Position numbers and translations under genes: made by a program. Below the pieces are notes generated by a model. That model searched no databases. It had not been told where the DNA came from and saw only the letters and a program-made list of their open reading frames with translations. Below, one piece after another: positions 1 through 8,483 of a stretch of 64,000 nt of DNA. Origin of the DNA: Mycolicibacterium sp. MU0050 (lineage in GTDB: Bacteria > Actinomycetota > Actinomycetes > Mycobacteriales > Mycobacteriaceae); NCBI RefSeq assembly GCF_963378085.1, contig NZ_OY726395.1:4774001-4838000 (forward strand), written 5' to 3'. Numbering within the stretch: the stretch's first letter is position 1; every line of letters starts with the position of its first letter.

Positions 1-602
1 CGCGGCGGTGGTCTGTTGCCGAAGAAGGTCGACCGCAACGCCACCATGCCGACGATCATCGCCACCGTCGAGTGTGCGGGCAGATCCGGTTGCCCGGAAT
101 GCATTCCACGCAGGCTCATGCCTTCGCCGCTGATCTGGCCGAGCAGCGTCAGCGCGCGCCGGATGTCGGCTATACCGGCGCTCTCGATGTCCTCGTCGCT
201 GAGCCCGTCGGCGGCGACCAGGGTCAGCAACAGGCCCCGGTGATCGACCAGGACGTCGTAGAGTCGGCCGACGAACTGTCGAGCCAACTCCTTCTCGTCG
301 GTCTCTTCGGGGACGACGGACTGCCACGTCGTCCCGAACTCGTCGACGAAGTTGGTGAACGGCAGCACCAGCGCTTCCCGGAACAGGCCCGCCTTCGACC
401 CGAAGTGGCGGAACAGCAGATACTCGGTGACACCGGCGGCTTCGGCGATCTCGCGCGTGGTGGTGCTGCGGTAGTCGCGGCGAGCGAACAGATCCCGGGC
501 GGCCTCGAGCAACAGCCGGCGGGCCTCGCCGGGGGGCCGGCGAGGGGCCGCCTTGGCACCCGTCGACCGCTTTCCGGTCGAACGCCCCTGGGGCACGTGC
601 AT
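1..602 (-). CDS. TetR-family transcriptional repressor (C-terminus cut by window edge)
   Basis: Reading leftwards from ATG at 602 the frame stays open to base 1, so about 200 residues are visible and the stop lies outside. Residues about 25-75 form a TetR helix-turn-helix, with AARDLFARRDYRSTTTREIA followed by AAGVTEYLLFRHFGSKAGLF. The rest is a helical ligand-binding domain. It faces a small membrane peptide, an AveC-like gene and a P450 across a 115-bp gap that holds a palindromic operator, so it most likely represses that operon and itself. The ligand is unknown. Confidence 0.9.
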   Translation of the reverse strand, partial: MHVPQGRSTGKRSTGAKAAPRRPPGEARRLLLEAARDLFARRDYRSTTTREIAEAAGVTEYLLFRHFGSKAGLFREALVLPFTNFVDEFGTTWQSVVPEETDEKELARQFVGRLYDVLVDHRGLLLTLVAADGLSDEDIESAGIADIRRALTLLGQISGEGMSLRGMHSGQPDLPAHSTVAMIVGMVALRSTFFGNRPPP

Positions 603-664
603 CACTCCTCGGACCGCACTGCGCGGTGGAACTTTCAACGATAGGCGCATGCTTGACCCAACCC

Positions 665-688
665 AGTTAATAGTGTCCACTATTAACT
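665..688. promoter_or_regulatory. Palindromic operator between TetR gene and P450 operon
   Basis: AGTTAATAGTG, a two-base TC spacer, then CACTATTAACT: a perfect inverted repeat with 11-bp arms in an AT-rich patch of an otherwise GC-rich sequence. It lies between the divergent TetR start (602) and the GTG start at 718, which is the usual place for a TetR dimer site overlapping both promoters. The symmetry is seen directly; the assignment to the neighbouring TetR is inferred. Confidence 0.8.
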
Positions 689-717
689 ATCGAATTTGCC
701 CGCCAAAGGAGGCAGCC

Positions 718-834
718 GTGGGCGCACTCGTCATGCTCGGCACACTTTTCGGCCTGATCGTCCTGATCGTGGGATTGGTGCTCTATTTCGATCCGGAGGC
801 CCGCGGTGCCGTGCGCCCGGAGGTCGAGCAGTGA
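718..834 (+). CDS. Small single-pass membrane peptide (38 aa)
   Basis: GTG start at 718 with AAAGGAGG about eight bases upstream. The 38-residue product is almost entirely one hydrophobic helix (LGTLFGLIVLIVGLVLYF) followed by a short charged tail. The stop overlaps the GTG of the next gene by 4 bp (GTGA), which supports translation as the first gene of the TetR-controlled operon. No family recognised. A small partner or stabiliser of the AveC-like protein or P450 is possible but is inference. Confidence 0.65.
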   Translation: MGALVMLGTLFGLIVLIVGLVLYFDPEARGAVRPEVEQ

Positions 835-1616
835 ACGTCAGCGTCGATTTCCTGATCACCGCCGGTGTCACGTTCGCCTACGTCGGCGGCCTGTCCTTCC
901 TGCTCATCGGCATCTACCTGAGCTACCGGCGGGGTCGGCTGCATCCGCTTCTGCTGCTGTCCATCTCGGCGATCTCGTTCTCCTGGATCGAGGCGCCCTA
1001 CGACTGGGCGGTCTATGCCCAGTTCCCGCCCGCGCTGCCGCGGATGCCGTCCTGGTGGCCGCTGGACATGACCTGGGGCGGGCTGCCGTCGGCGGTCCCG
1101 GTCGGCTACATCGCGTACTTCGTGCTGCCCGCGGTCCTTGGCGCCGCCCTGGGCCGCTGGGTCGCCGGGCGCTTCCAGTGGCGCCGGCCGCAGACCCTGC
1201 TGGCCGTCGGCTTCACCGTCGGCTTCTGCTGGGCGTTCGTGTTCAACGCGCTGATCGGCGCGCGCCTCGGGCTGTTCCATTACGGGTATGTGATCCCCGG
1301 CCTCGCGGTGGCCGAAGGCACCAAGCACCAGTACCCGATCTACGACTCGATCGCCATGGGCGTGCAGATGATGACGTTCACCTACCTCCTCGGCCGAACC
1401 GACGCCCAGGGTCGCAACGTGCTGGATATGTTGGCGGACAGGCTGTCCAAGACCAAGTTGCAGTCGGCCCTGGTCTCCGTGGTGGCGGTGATCGTCGTCG
1501 GGCACGCCGTCTACCTCTCGGTGTTCGCGCCGCACCTGGTGACCAAGCTCAACGGCTGGGTGACCTCCGGGCCCACCGAACAACTGTTCCCCGGTGTCCC
1601 GAACCAGCCGCAGTGA
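831..1616 (+). CDS. AveC-like polytopic membrane protein
   Basis: A 261-residue protein starting GTG at 831, chosen because it gives a 4-bp overlap with the preceding stop. It has about six or seven hydrophobic segments, with short conserved-looking aromatic stretches such as SWIEAPYDW and FHYGYVIPG. It resembles mycobacterial proteins annotated as spirocyclase AveC family, named after the avermectin spiroketal enzyme. Whether this one is an enzyme is unproven. It sits between a small membrane peptide and a P450 under a TetR operator, suggesting a membrane-associated tailoring step on a hydrophobic substrate. Confidence 0.75.
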   Translation: MNVSVDFLITAGVTFAYVGGLSFLLIGIYLSYRRGRLHPLLLLSISAISFSWIEAPYDWAVYAQFPPALPRMPSWWPLDMTWGGLPSAVPVGYIAYFVLPAVLGAALGRWVAGRFQWRRPQTLLAVGFTVGFCWAFVFNALIGARLGLFHYGYVIPGLAVAEGTKHQYPIYDSIAMGVQMMTFTYLLGRTDAQGRNVLDMLADRLSKTKLQSALVSVVAVIVVGHAVYLSVFAPHLVTKLNGWVTSGPTEQLFPGVPNQPQ

Positions 1617-1627
1617 CAGTCAACCCG

Positions 1628-2809
1628 ATGACTGACTTGTATTACGACCCATTCGATTTCGACATCGACGACAACCCGTACCCGGTGTGGAAGCGGATGC
1701 GGGCCGAGGCGCCGCTGTACTACAACGACAAGTACAACTTCTACGCCCTGAGCCGTTACGACGATGTCGCCCACGCCCTGCCGGACTGGCAGACCTACCG
1801 CTCCGGCCGGGGTACCACCGCCGACATCCTGTTCAGCGGCATCGAGGTGCCCCCGGGCATCCTGCTGTTCGAAGACCCGCCGCTGCATGACCTCCATCGA
1901 CGCCTGCTGTCGCGGGTCTTCACGCCGCGCCGGATACTCGCGGTCGAGGACCTGGTCCGCGGATTCTGTGCGCGCGCATTGGATCCGCTGCGGGAGGCCG
2001 ACGGGTTCGACTTCGTCGTCGACCTCGGTGCCATCATGCCAATGCGCACCATCGGCTACCTCCTCGGCATCCCCGAGGACGGCCAAGAACAGATCCGGGC
2101 CCGGACCGACAAGAACATCGCCGTCGGCGAAGAGGTCGCCGACGTCAGCGCGACGGTCTTTGCGGACTCGCTCGCGCTGTTCGCCGAGTACATCGAGTGG
2201 CGGTCCACCCACCCGTCCGACGATCTGATGACCGAGTTGCTCAACGCCGAGGTCGAGGAGCCCGACGGCACCCAACGCCGGCTGGAACGCACCGAGGTGC
2301 TCGCCTACACGGCGATGATCGCCGGGGCCGGCGGCGAGACCACGGCCCGCCTGATCGGCTTCATGGGCGAGCAGTTGGGCCGGCACCCCGACCAGCGACA
2401 CGAACTCGTCGCCGACCCCACGCTGATCCCGGGAGCCGTTGAGGAGACCCTGCGGTACGACCCGCCGTCGCCGGTGCAGGCCCGCTACGTCGCGCAGGAC
2501 GTGGAACTCTACGGTCAGGTGGTCTCCGAGGGCTCGTACATGTTGCTGCTCAACGGCTCCGCCAACCGCGACGAGTCCAGGTTCACCGACCCGGACCGCT
2601 ACGACATCCACCGCAAGGGTGGACATCTCAGCTTCGGGCAGGGCATCCACTTCTGTCTCGGCGCGGCGCTGGCGCGACTGGAGGCGCGCGTCGCGTTCGA
2701 GGAGGTCCTCAAGCGCTGGCCGGACTGGTCGGTCGACTACGACAACGCGCGGATGGCGCACACGTCCAGCGTGCGGGGGTGGGCGCAGCTACCGGTCCGG
2801 ACCCGCTGA
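1628..2809 (+). CDS. Cytochrome P450
   Basis: Soluble bacterial-type heme monooxygenase of 393 residues. The I-helix carries AGAGGETTAR, the K-helix ExxR appears as EETLRYDPP, and the heme-binding loop is FGQGIHFCLGAALAR near the C-terminus, so all catalytic landmarks are present. ATG at 1628 is used; an in-frame GTG at 1613 overlaps the upstream stop and could be the coupled start. It is the last gene of the TetR-controlled operon. It needs a ferredoxin and reductase, and neither is nearby. Substrate unknown. Confidence 0.93.
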   Translation: MTDLYYDPFDFDIDDNPYPVWKRMRAEAPLYYNDKYNFYALSRYDDVAHALPDWQTYRSGRGTTADILFSGIEVPPGILLFEDPPLHDLHRRLLSRVFTPRRILAVEDLVRGFCARALDPLREADGFDFVVDLGAIMPMRTIGYLLGIPEDGQEQIRARTDKNIAVGEEVADVSATVFADSLALFAEYIEWRSTHPSDDLMTELLNAEVEEPDGTQRRLERTEVLAYTAMIAGAGGETTARLIGFMGEQLGRHPDQRHELVADPTLIPGAVEETLRYDPPSPVQARYVAQDVELYGQVVSEGSYMLLLNGSANRDESRFTDPDRYDIHRKGGHLSFGQGIHFCLGAALARLEARVAFEEVLKRWPDWSVDYDNARMAHTSSVRGWAQLPVRTR

Positions 2810-2893
2810 GGTCGGTCCCAGTCGGGTAGCGTGCGGACGACGGCACCCGGTCCCTCGGGAGCACCGGGCGCAACTCCGCCGAAGAGGACGCGC

Positions 2894-4201
2894 ATGAACC
2901 ACGCCCCCGCCACTGGCCACTCCCGCGAGCTCGCGCTGGACCTGTACCGCAGCGCGGCGGTCATCCTGGTGGTCATCGGGCACTGGCTGCTCTCGGTCAT
3001 GACCTACGAGGACGGGACGTTCGGCCGGGACAACCCACTGGTGCTGATGCCGTGGACACAGTGGATCACCTGGCTCTTCCAGGTGGTCCCGGTGTTCTTC
3101 GCGGTGGCCGGCTATGCCAGCGCGGTGTCGTGGGCCCGCTTCGAGGCCGAGGGCACCGACACCCGTCAGGAGTGGCTGCGTCGCCGCGTGAGCCGGGTAC
3201 TGGGGCCGACGGCCGCCTACGTGGTGCTGGTGTTCGTCGTGATGGCCGTTCTGATGGCGGCGGGGATCAGCGGATCGGTGCTGGCCCTGGGCGGCTGGGC
3301 CGTCGCCATGCACCTGTGGTTCCTGGCCGTATACCTGATGGTGGTCGCCCTGACACCGGTGGCGGTGGCGCTGCACCGGCGGCTGGGGCTGGCCGTCCCG
3401 ACCCTGCTGGCCGCCGGCGTCGTCGTCGTCGACGCGATCGGCATCCTCGCCGGGCAGCCCGAGATCCGGATGCTCAACTACCTGCTGTGCTGGGCGGCCA
3501 TCTACCAGCTCGGAATCGCCTGGCGCGACAGCACTTTACGGCGCGGACAGCTCTTGGGCATGGCGACCGTCGCGGCCGTGGCGCTGCCGATGCTGGTGAC
3601 CTGGGGGCCGTATCCCGTGGCCATGATCGGCGTACCCGGGGTTCGGGTGGAGAACAGCGCGCCGCCGTCGGTGGCACTGCTGGCGCTGGCCGCCGTGCAG
3701 ATCGGCGTGCTGCTCGCGATCACGGGCCCGGTGAACCGTTTCCTGCGCCGCGGGCCCTGGCCGCGAATCATCGGGGTGGCGAACAACAACGTGATGGCGC
3801 TTTACCTCTGGCACATGCTGCCCGTCGTGATCGTCACGCTGGTCGGCTATCCGACCGGGCTGCTACCCCAGCCGCCGACCGGCTCCGGAGCCTGGTGGCT
3901 GGCCCGGCTGGAGTGGGAACTGATCCTCGCCGTCGTCACCGTCGGACTGCTGTTCCTGCTGTGGTGGGGCCGCGCCGTCTTCGCCGCGCCGGTGCCCGGC
4001 GTGGCCGTGCCGATTCCAGACGCGGTGGGTACCGCGGGGCTCCTCCTCGGCACCGCGGCCGCGGCCGTCGCGCTGGGGATGCTGGCCGCCGGTGGTTTCG
4101 CGCCCGACGGCCGATTCCCCGTCGTCACGGCCGCCCTCTTCGTCGGCGGGTTGCTGCTGCTGGCGATCCGGCCGCGCAGCCGGATCAAAGACCCCACCTG
4201 A
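2894..4201 (+). CDS. Acyltransferase-3 family membrane protein
   Basis: 435 residues with about ten hydrophobic segments. The N-terminus reads RELALDLYRSAAVILVVIGH, the typical opening of acyltransferase-3 (OafA/YrhL-like) enzymes, with the conserved histidine in IGHW. The family O-acylates sugars, lipids or peptidoglycan at the membrane. ATG at 2894 is preferred over in-frame upstream starts because it directly precedes the first membrane segment. It is 84 bp beyond the P450 and may be a separate unit. Acceptor unknown. Confidence 0.85.
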   Translation: MNHAPATGHSRELALDLYRSAAVILVVIGHWLLSVMTYEDGTFGRDNPLVLMPWTQWITWLFQVVPVFFAVAGYASAVSWARFEAEGTDTRQEWLRRRVSRVLGPTAAYVVLVFVVMAVLMAAGISGSVLALGGWAVAMHLWFLAVYLMVVALTPVAVALHRRLGLAVPTLLAAGVVVVDAIGILAGQPEIRMLNYLLCWAAIYQLGIAWRDSTLRRGQLLGMATVAAVALPMLVTWGPYPVAMIGVPGVRVENSAPPSVALLALAAVQIGVLLAITGPVNRFLRRGPWPRIIGVANNNVMALYLWHMLPVVIVTLVGYPTGLLPQPPTGSGAWWLARLEWELILAVVTVGLLFLLWWGRAVFAAPVPGVAVPIPDAVGTAGLLLGTAAAAVALGMLAAGGFAPDGRFPVVTAALFVGGLLLLAIRPRSRIKDPT

Positions 4202-4379
4202 CGGCCTCTGCTCGCCGAGATTGACGAAAAGCCCGAAGCCACTCGACCTTGCTGGCCCAATGGGACGTTTCGGTGGGGATGGCTGTCGTGATAGTTGTAG
4301 AAGCACAGCTGCTCATGGAAACCGGGGTGTGAGCGCTGCCGCAGTGGCGATTCGCGGGGGGTTGCAGGAAGGACGATCC

Positions 4380-5396
4380 GTGATCTGCCCGCACTGCAGC
4401 ACCGACCTGCTCTATCGTGATCGTGGCGGCCGCCGATGCAGCAATTGCCGGCGCCGGTTCGCCCTCGAGCCCAGTGACACCCCGCTGCGCTTGCACGACG
4501 TGCGGGTGCGCGCGCTCAGCGAGCGACTCCGCGACGGTCGCGACCTCTACTACACCCTCACGCAGTTCCGCTACGCCGCCGCGCGCCGTCGGTTGCCCGC
4601 GCTGAACCGCGTCGGCAACTGGATGATGATCGTCTGGGGTGGGGTCGCCTTCTGGGGGACCTACGCGGTGCTGTTCATCGGCGGTAGGTCGGTGGTCACC
4701 ACCATCGGCTTCGGCGTAGCGGCGCTGTTGGCGGGCATCGGGGTGCTCTCGGCGCTGCGGCCGCTGCTACGGCGCCGGACCCGGGTCCGGATGCCGCTGA
4801 CGACCGAAAGCCTGGCCCGCGACGTGCTGGAGCCCTGGCGCGAACTGTACGGCGAGTGGCCGCCGGGAGCGGTGGACGAGGACCGGGTGCCGATCCCGGT
4901 GGTCAGCTCCCCGCGCTACGCCCTGGTGTGCCCGAACCGCAGCGTGCTGGCGTGCCTGGCCGCCAACGGTGTCCCGCAGGCCTACGACATGGCGCTGCTG
5001 GAGGACCCCCGGCAGGTGCCGGCCGAGGTCCCGCTGTTGGTGCTGCACAACGCGAGCCTGCCCGGCCTGGCCTTGGCGCGCGACGCGCGGCGGTGGTTCG
5101 GCTCCCGGGTCCGGGTGCTCGGCATAGCACCCCGGATGGTGATGGACAACGAGGGCGCGATCCGGCTACGGGAGCGTCCGCCCCGACGATCGGATCGGTG
5201 GTTCCTGGCCGACGAACCCGTCTCGGAGCGCGAGGTGCGGTGGTTGGCCGCCGGTTGGTGGTCGCCGGTGGCCGCGATGCCGCCGGCCGCACTACTCGCC
5301 GCGGTGTCCCGGGCCGTGGCCCGCATCGAAGACCAGGCCGACCCGGACCGCGCCGGGGCCCGGCGGATCGGCTTCTTGTCGTGGCCGGCGGCATGA
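4380..5396 (+). CDS. Zinc-ribbon membrane protein with Toprim-like C-terminal domain
   Basis: GTG at 4380 follows an AGGAAGGA ribosome site. The 338-residue product opens with a zinc ribbon (CPHC and CSNC, residues about 3-22), has two membrane segments around residues 80-130, and ends in a domain shared with the next gene. The shared domain contains a VLHNASLPGL motif, resembling the acidic DxD-Gly turn of Toprim folds but with the acids mostly lost, and ends GFLSWPAA. First gene of a five-gene operon, overlapping the next by 4 bp. The Toprim relation is pattern-based inference; function unknown. Confidence 0.7.
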   Translation: MICPHCSTDLLYRDRGGRRCSNCRRRFALEPSDTPLRLHDVRVRALSERLRDGRDLYYTLTQFRYAAARRRLPALNRVGNWMMIVWGGVAFWGTYAVLFIGGRSVVTTIGFGVAALLAGIGVLSALRPLLRRRTRVRMPLTTESLARDVLEPWRELYGEWPPGAVDEDRVPIPVVSSPRYALVCPNRSVLACLAANGVPQAYDMALLEDPRQVPAEVPLLVLHNASLPGLALARDARRWFGSRVRVLGIAPRMVMDNEGAIRLRERPPRRSDRWFLADEPVSEREVRWLAAGWWSPVAAMPPAALLAAVSRAVARIEDQADPDRAGARRIGFLSWPAA

Positions 5397-6199
5397 GACG
5401 GCACCTGGCCGACCGCATGTTACGGGCGGCGATCCGCCGCGCCGGGGCCCCGGGCAGCCTGCGCTTCACCGAACGACAACTCTTCTACGAGATGTGCCGC
5501 GGCCTGCTGCCCGCCCACCGACTGCCCCGGCGCCCGGGCTTCACTACACCAACGGCATTGCCGTACCGCACCTTTCGGTCGGCACTGGAGCGCCACGGAC
5601 CGATCGACGGACTGCTCGCCACCCCGGCGCCGGCGCCGTCGGTGCTCGGTCGGCACACCCCGGAACCGGACCTGTTCGACTACGGCCTGCCCCGGATGCT
5701 GGTCTGCCAGACCCATGCTGTGGCGGTCATGCTGCGCGCCAACGGGATACCCATGGAGTCCGCCTGCCCGGTGCTCAGCGTCGACGAGCTGCCGGCGGAC
5801 CCGCGCCTGGCCCGGATGCTGTACCAGGCCGGCACGGCGACCGTCTACGTGTTGCACGACGCCGGGCCTGCCGGCCTCGCGGCGCCCCGGGACCTGCGCC
5901 GGCTCACCGAGGTTCCCCCGACCGCCAAGGTGGTCCCCATCGGGCTGCGGCCCGCGCAGGCCTGGCCGCTGCATCTGGCGCACGTCCCCGGTCCTGCCAC
6001 ACCGTCGGAAGCCGCCCTGTCCGGCAAGGAACAAGCCTGGCTGCGACGGGGACGGACCGTCGAGGTCGAGGCGGTGCCCCCGGCGGTGCTGCTGCGCAGC
6101 GTGCACCGGTTGGTTCGGGGCGTGGCCCGGGCCGACACCGGGCTGGTGAACGTGCAACGCGCCCGCCGCGCGGGCTTTCTGACCTGGCCTACCGGATGA
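5393..6199 (+). CDS. Spo11/TopoVI-A-like protein, paralogue of the preceding gene
   Basis: 268 residues, ATG overlapping the previous stop (ATGA). The N-terminal part has SLRFTERQLFYEMCRGLL, then a region ending FRSALERHGPIDGLL; this resembles the winged-helix segment with catalytic Tyr in Spo11/TopoVI-A-type proteins. The C-terminal half has VYVLHDAGPAGL, a Toprim-like Asp-Gly turn, and ends GFLTWPTG as the preceding protein ends GFLSWPAA. The two therefore look like paralogues, one carrying a zinc ribbon and membrane anchor. Most metal-binding acids of a true Toprim seem to be missing, so nuclease activity is doubtful. Confidence 0.65.
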   Translation: MRRHLADRMLRAAIRRAGAPGSLRFTERQLFYEMCRGLLPAHRLPRRPGFTTPTALPYRTFRSALERHGPIDGLLATPAPAPSVLGRHTPEPDLFDYGLPRMLVCQTHAVAVMLRANGIPMESACPVLSVDELPADPRLARMLYQAGTATVYVLHDAGPAGLAAPRDLRRLTEVPPTAKVVPIGLRPAQAWPLHLAHVPGPATPSEAALSGKEQAWLRRGRTVEVEAVPPAVLLRSVHRLVRGVARADTGLVNVQRARRAGFLTWPTG

Positions 6200-6210
6200 A
6201 GGAGTCGCCG

Positions 6211-6702
6211 ATGCCCGACCGTGGCGAGAACGTCCACGAGATCAGCTACGTCGATGAACTGCTGGCCGACGGCAGCGTGCACCGGCGCTACGCCGACGGC
6301 CGCCAGGAGTGGCGCACCCGTCGCGCCGACGGCGCGGTGCAGTGGCGGGACCACCGCGGCGGGGAGGGCGTCGACGAACCGCTGGGCCCCAAGCTGATCA
6401 AGCGCAGCTTCTCGGACGGTTCGGTGGCCTACGGCCGCGAGGCCGGGTTCGGCCGCACCCTGTGGCGCGACGGGACCCTGACCGTCAACCGGTCCTCGTT
6501 CGGCGGTCGCCTCGGCGGGATCCTGGCCGCCGTCACCGGGACGGCGGTACTGGGCGGCCTGGCGCTGCCCCCGAAATCGCTGACACCGCAGGAGGAACAG
6601 GACCTGCGCGACCAGGGCATCGACGATCCGGATGGCGGCGGCTCCGACGACTACGGGGAGTGGGGCGGCCCCGGTGACGACGGCGGCGGCGACTTCGGCT
6701 GA
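6211..6702 (+). CDS. Hypothetical protein with repeated beta-type N-terminus and acidic Gly-rich tail
   Basis: 163 residues. ATG at 6211 is preferred because AAGGAG lies six bases upstream; an ATG at 6196 overlaps the previous stop. The N-terminal 90 residues contain short repeating units around an Asp-Gly turn (DGSVHRRYADGRQEWR, DGSVAYGREAG, DGTLTVNR), like the MORN-type or WG-type hairpin repeats of other families. A hydrophobic stretch (residues about 102-117) could be membrane-associated, and the tail is rich in Asp and Gly. No family recognised. Co-directional with the Asn-synthetase-like gene 10 bp downstream. Confidence 0.65.
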   Translation: MPDRGENVHEISYVDELLADGSVHRRYADGRQEWRTRRADGAVQWRDHRGGEGVDEPLGPKLIKRSFSDGSVAYGREAGFGRTLWRDGTLTVNRSSFGGRLGGILAAVTGTAVLGGLALPPKSLTPQEEQDLRDQGIDDPDGGGSDDYGEWGGPGDDGGGDFG

Positions 6703-6712
6703 GGAGAGTGTC

Positions 6713-8434
6713 ATGGCACGGTGGTGCGCATTCCTGACGCGGGCGGAACCGGCCGCCCAGCTGCGATCGGTCGGCGCCGCTTCGGTGGCCGTCACCGACG
6801 GCTACGGGCTCGGCCTGCTCGACGGTCCTGGCACGGCGACCGGCCCGCACCGGGTCGGGCACTGGACGGCGGTCGGCGAGGTGACCCTGTTCAACGGGGC
6901 CCGGCTGCGCGCGCTGCTCGGCGCCGGCGCGCCAGCCGCGGACTGCCCGGACGCCGAACTGCTGCTGCACTGCTACGTCACCCTGGGCACCGCGGGGATC
7001 GCCGCGGCCGACGGCATGTTCGCCCTCGTCGTCACCGACGGACGGGACCTGGTGCTGATCCGCGACCACGTCGGTGCGCGCACGCTGTTCGTCGCGCGAT
7101 CCGGTCCGACGTGGGCCGCCACGACGTCGCTGCCGGCGCTGCGCCGCTGGCCCGGCCTGCGCACCGGGCTGAACCTGCCCGCCGTGCGATCCTTCCTGAC
7201 CTTCGCCTACCTACCGGACCGCGAGACCCTGCTGCGCGATGTGCACGAGGTCTTGCCGGGACGCTGCGTGCGGCTGCGCCCGGACGGCAGCCGATCCGAG
7301 GAGATCTTCTGGGAGCCGGCCGAAGTCGACATCCCCGCCACCGCGGCAGAACACGCACTGCGGCTGCGCGAACTGCTGGAGGAGGCGACGGCTCGTCGAC
7401 TGCCCGCCGGTCCCACCGGGGTTCTGCTGTCCGGCGGCATCGACAGCAGCCTGGTCACCGCGCTGGCCGCCAAGCTGCACGACCAACCGGTCCACACCTA
7501 CTCCATCGCGTTCGACGGCACCACCGTCAACGAACTGGCCTACTCCGGGTTGGTGGCCGCACACTGTCACACCACCCACCGCGTGCTCACGGTCTCCAGC
7601 GACGCGGTGGCCGCGCGCCTGGCCCAGACCGTGGCCCTGCTGGACTGCCCCGTCGGCGACCCGCTGACGGTGCCCAACCTGATGCTCGCGCAGGCCGCCG
7701 CCGACGACGGGCTTGACACCATCCTCAACGGCGAGGGCGGCGATCCGGTGTTCGGCGGACCCAAGAACCTGCCCATGCTCATCTTCGAACTGTTTCGCGA
7801 CGACCCCGACCCGCGGGCCCGGGCACGCGCCTACCTGGACAGCTATCGGAAATGTCTGGAGGACCTTCCGGTGCTGCTGTCCCCAGCGGCGCTGGCCGAC
7901 CTCGACCACGCACCGGCGCTCACCGAACCGCTGCTGCCCTACCTGCGACCCGGCCGGATGAACAGCCTGCTGAACCAGTTGCTGCACACCAACTTACGCA
8001 CCAAGGGCGCACACCACATCCTGCCCAAGGTCGAGCGCTTGACCGCGGCCGCCGGCGTGCAGGGCCGCTCACCGCTGTTCGACGCGACGATGATCGACTA
8101 CGCATTCGCCGTTCCGCCACGGCTTAAGCTGGCCGGCACCGAGGAGAAATGGATCCTCAAGGAAGCGGTACGGGACCTGCTCCCGTCGACCATCGTCGAT
8201 CGCCCGAAGAGCGGCATGCGGGTGCCGGTGCAACAGTGGCTGACCGGGCCACTGCGCGAACTCAGCCACGACCTGCTGCTCGGCCCGTCGGCGCGGACCC
8301 GGGACATCTTCCGCGCCGACACCCTGCGCAACTGGCTGCGCGGGGACGGCACCCTGCTGCCCCGCCAGGGCGGCAAGGTGTGGATGGTGCTGACGCTGGA
8401 GATGTGGCTGCGCGCCTACGATCTTCGCCCGTGA
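6713..8434 (+). CDS. Asparagine-synthetase-like (class II amidotransferase fold) protein
   Basis: 573 residues. The C-terminal half has the ATP pyrophosphatase loop LLSGGIDSSLV and the conserved NGEGGDPVFGG segment, both typical of AsnB, beta-lactam synthetase and lasso cyclase relatives. The N-terminal half is AsnB-like (DHVGARTLF), but the protein starts Met-Ala-Arg-Trp-Cys, so the glutaminase nucleophile expected at Cys2 is absent. It probably adenylates a carboxylate without releasing ammonia from glutamine, like beta-lactam synthetase or peptide cyclases. Substrate unknown. Fourth gene of the operon, with a GAGGAGA ribosome site. Confidence 0.85.
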   Translation: MARWCAFLTRAEPAAQLRSVGAASVAVTDGYGLGLLDGPGTATGPHRVGHWTAVGEVTLFNGARLRALLGAGAPAADCPDAELLLHCYVTLGTAGIAAADGMFALVVTDGRDLVLIRDHVGARTLFVARSGPTWAATTSLPALRRWPGLRTGLNLPAVRSFLTFAYLPDRETLLRDVHEVLPGRCVRLRPDGSRSEEIFWEPAEVDIPATAAEHALRLRELLEEATARRLPAGPTGVLLSGGIDSSLVTALAAKLHDQPVHTYSIAFDGTTVNELAYSGLVAAHCHTTHRVLTVSSDAVAARLAQTVALLDCPVGDPLTVPNLMLAQAAADDGLDTILNGEGGDPVFGGPKNLPMLIFELFRDDPDPRARARAYLDSYRKCLEDLPVLLSPAALADLDHAPALTEPLLPYLRPGRMNSLLNQLLHTNLRTKGAHHILPKVERLTAAAGVQGRSPLFDATMIDYAFAVPPRLKLAGTEEKWILKEAVRDLLPSTIVDRPKSGMRVPVQQWLTGPLRELSHDLLLGPSARTRDIFRADTLRNWLRGDGTLLPRQGGKVWMVLTLEMWLRAYDLRP

Positions 8435-8483
8435 CCGGGCCACCCGTACTGCCCTGTGACCGAGTTCGAACAGAAGAGGTGTG

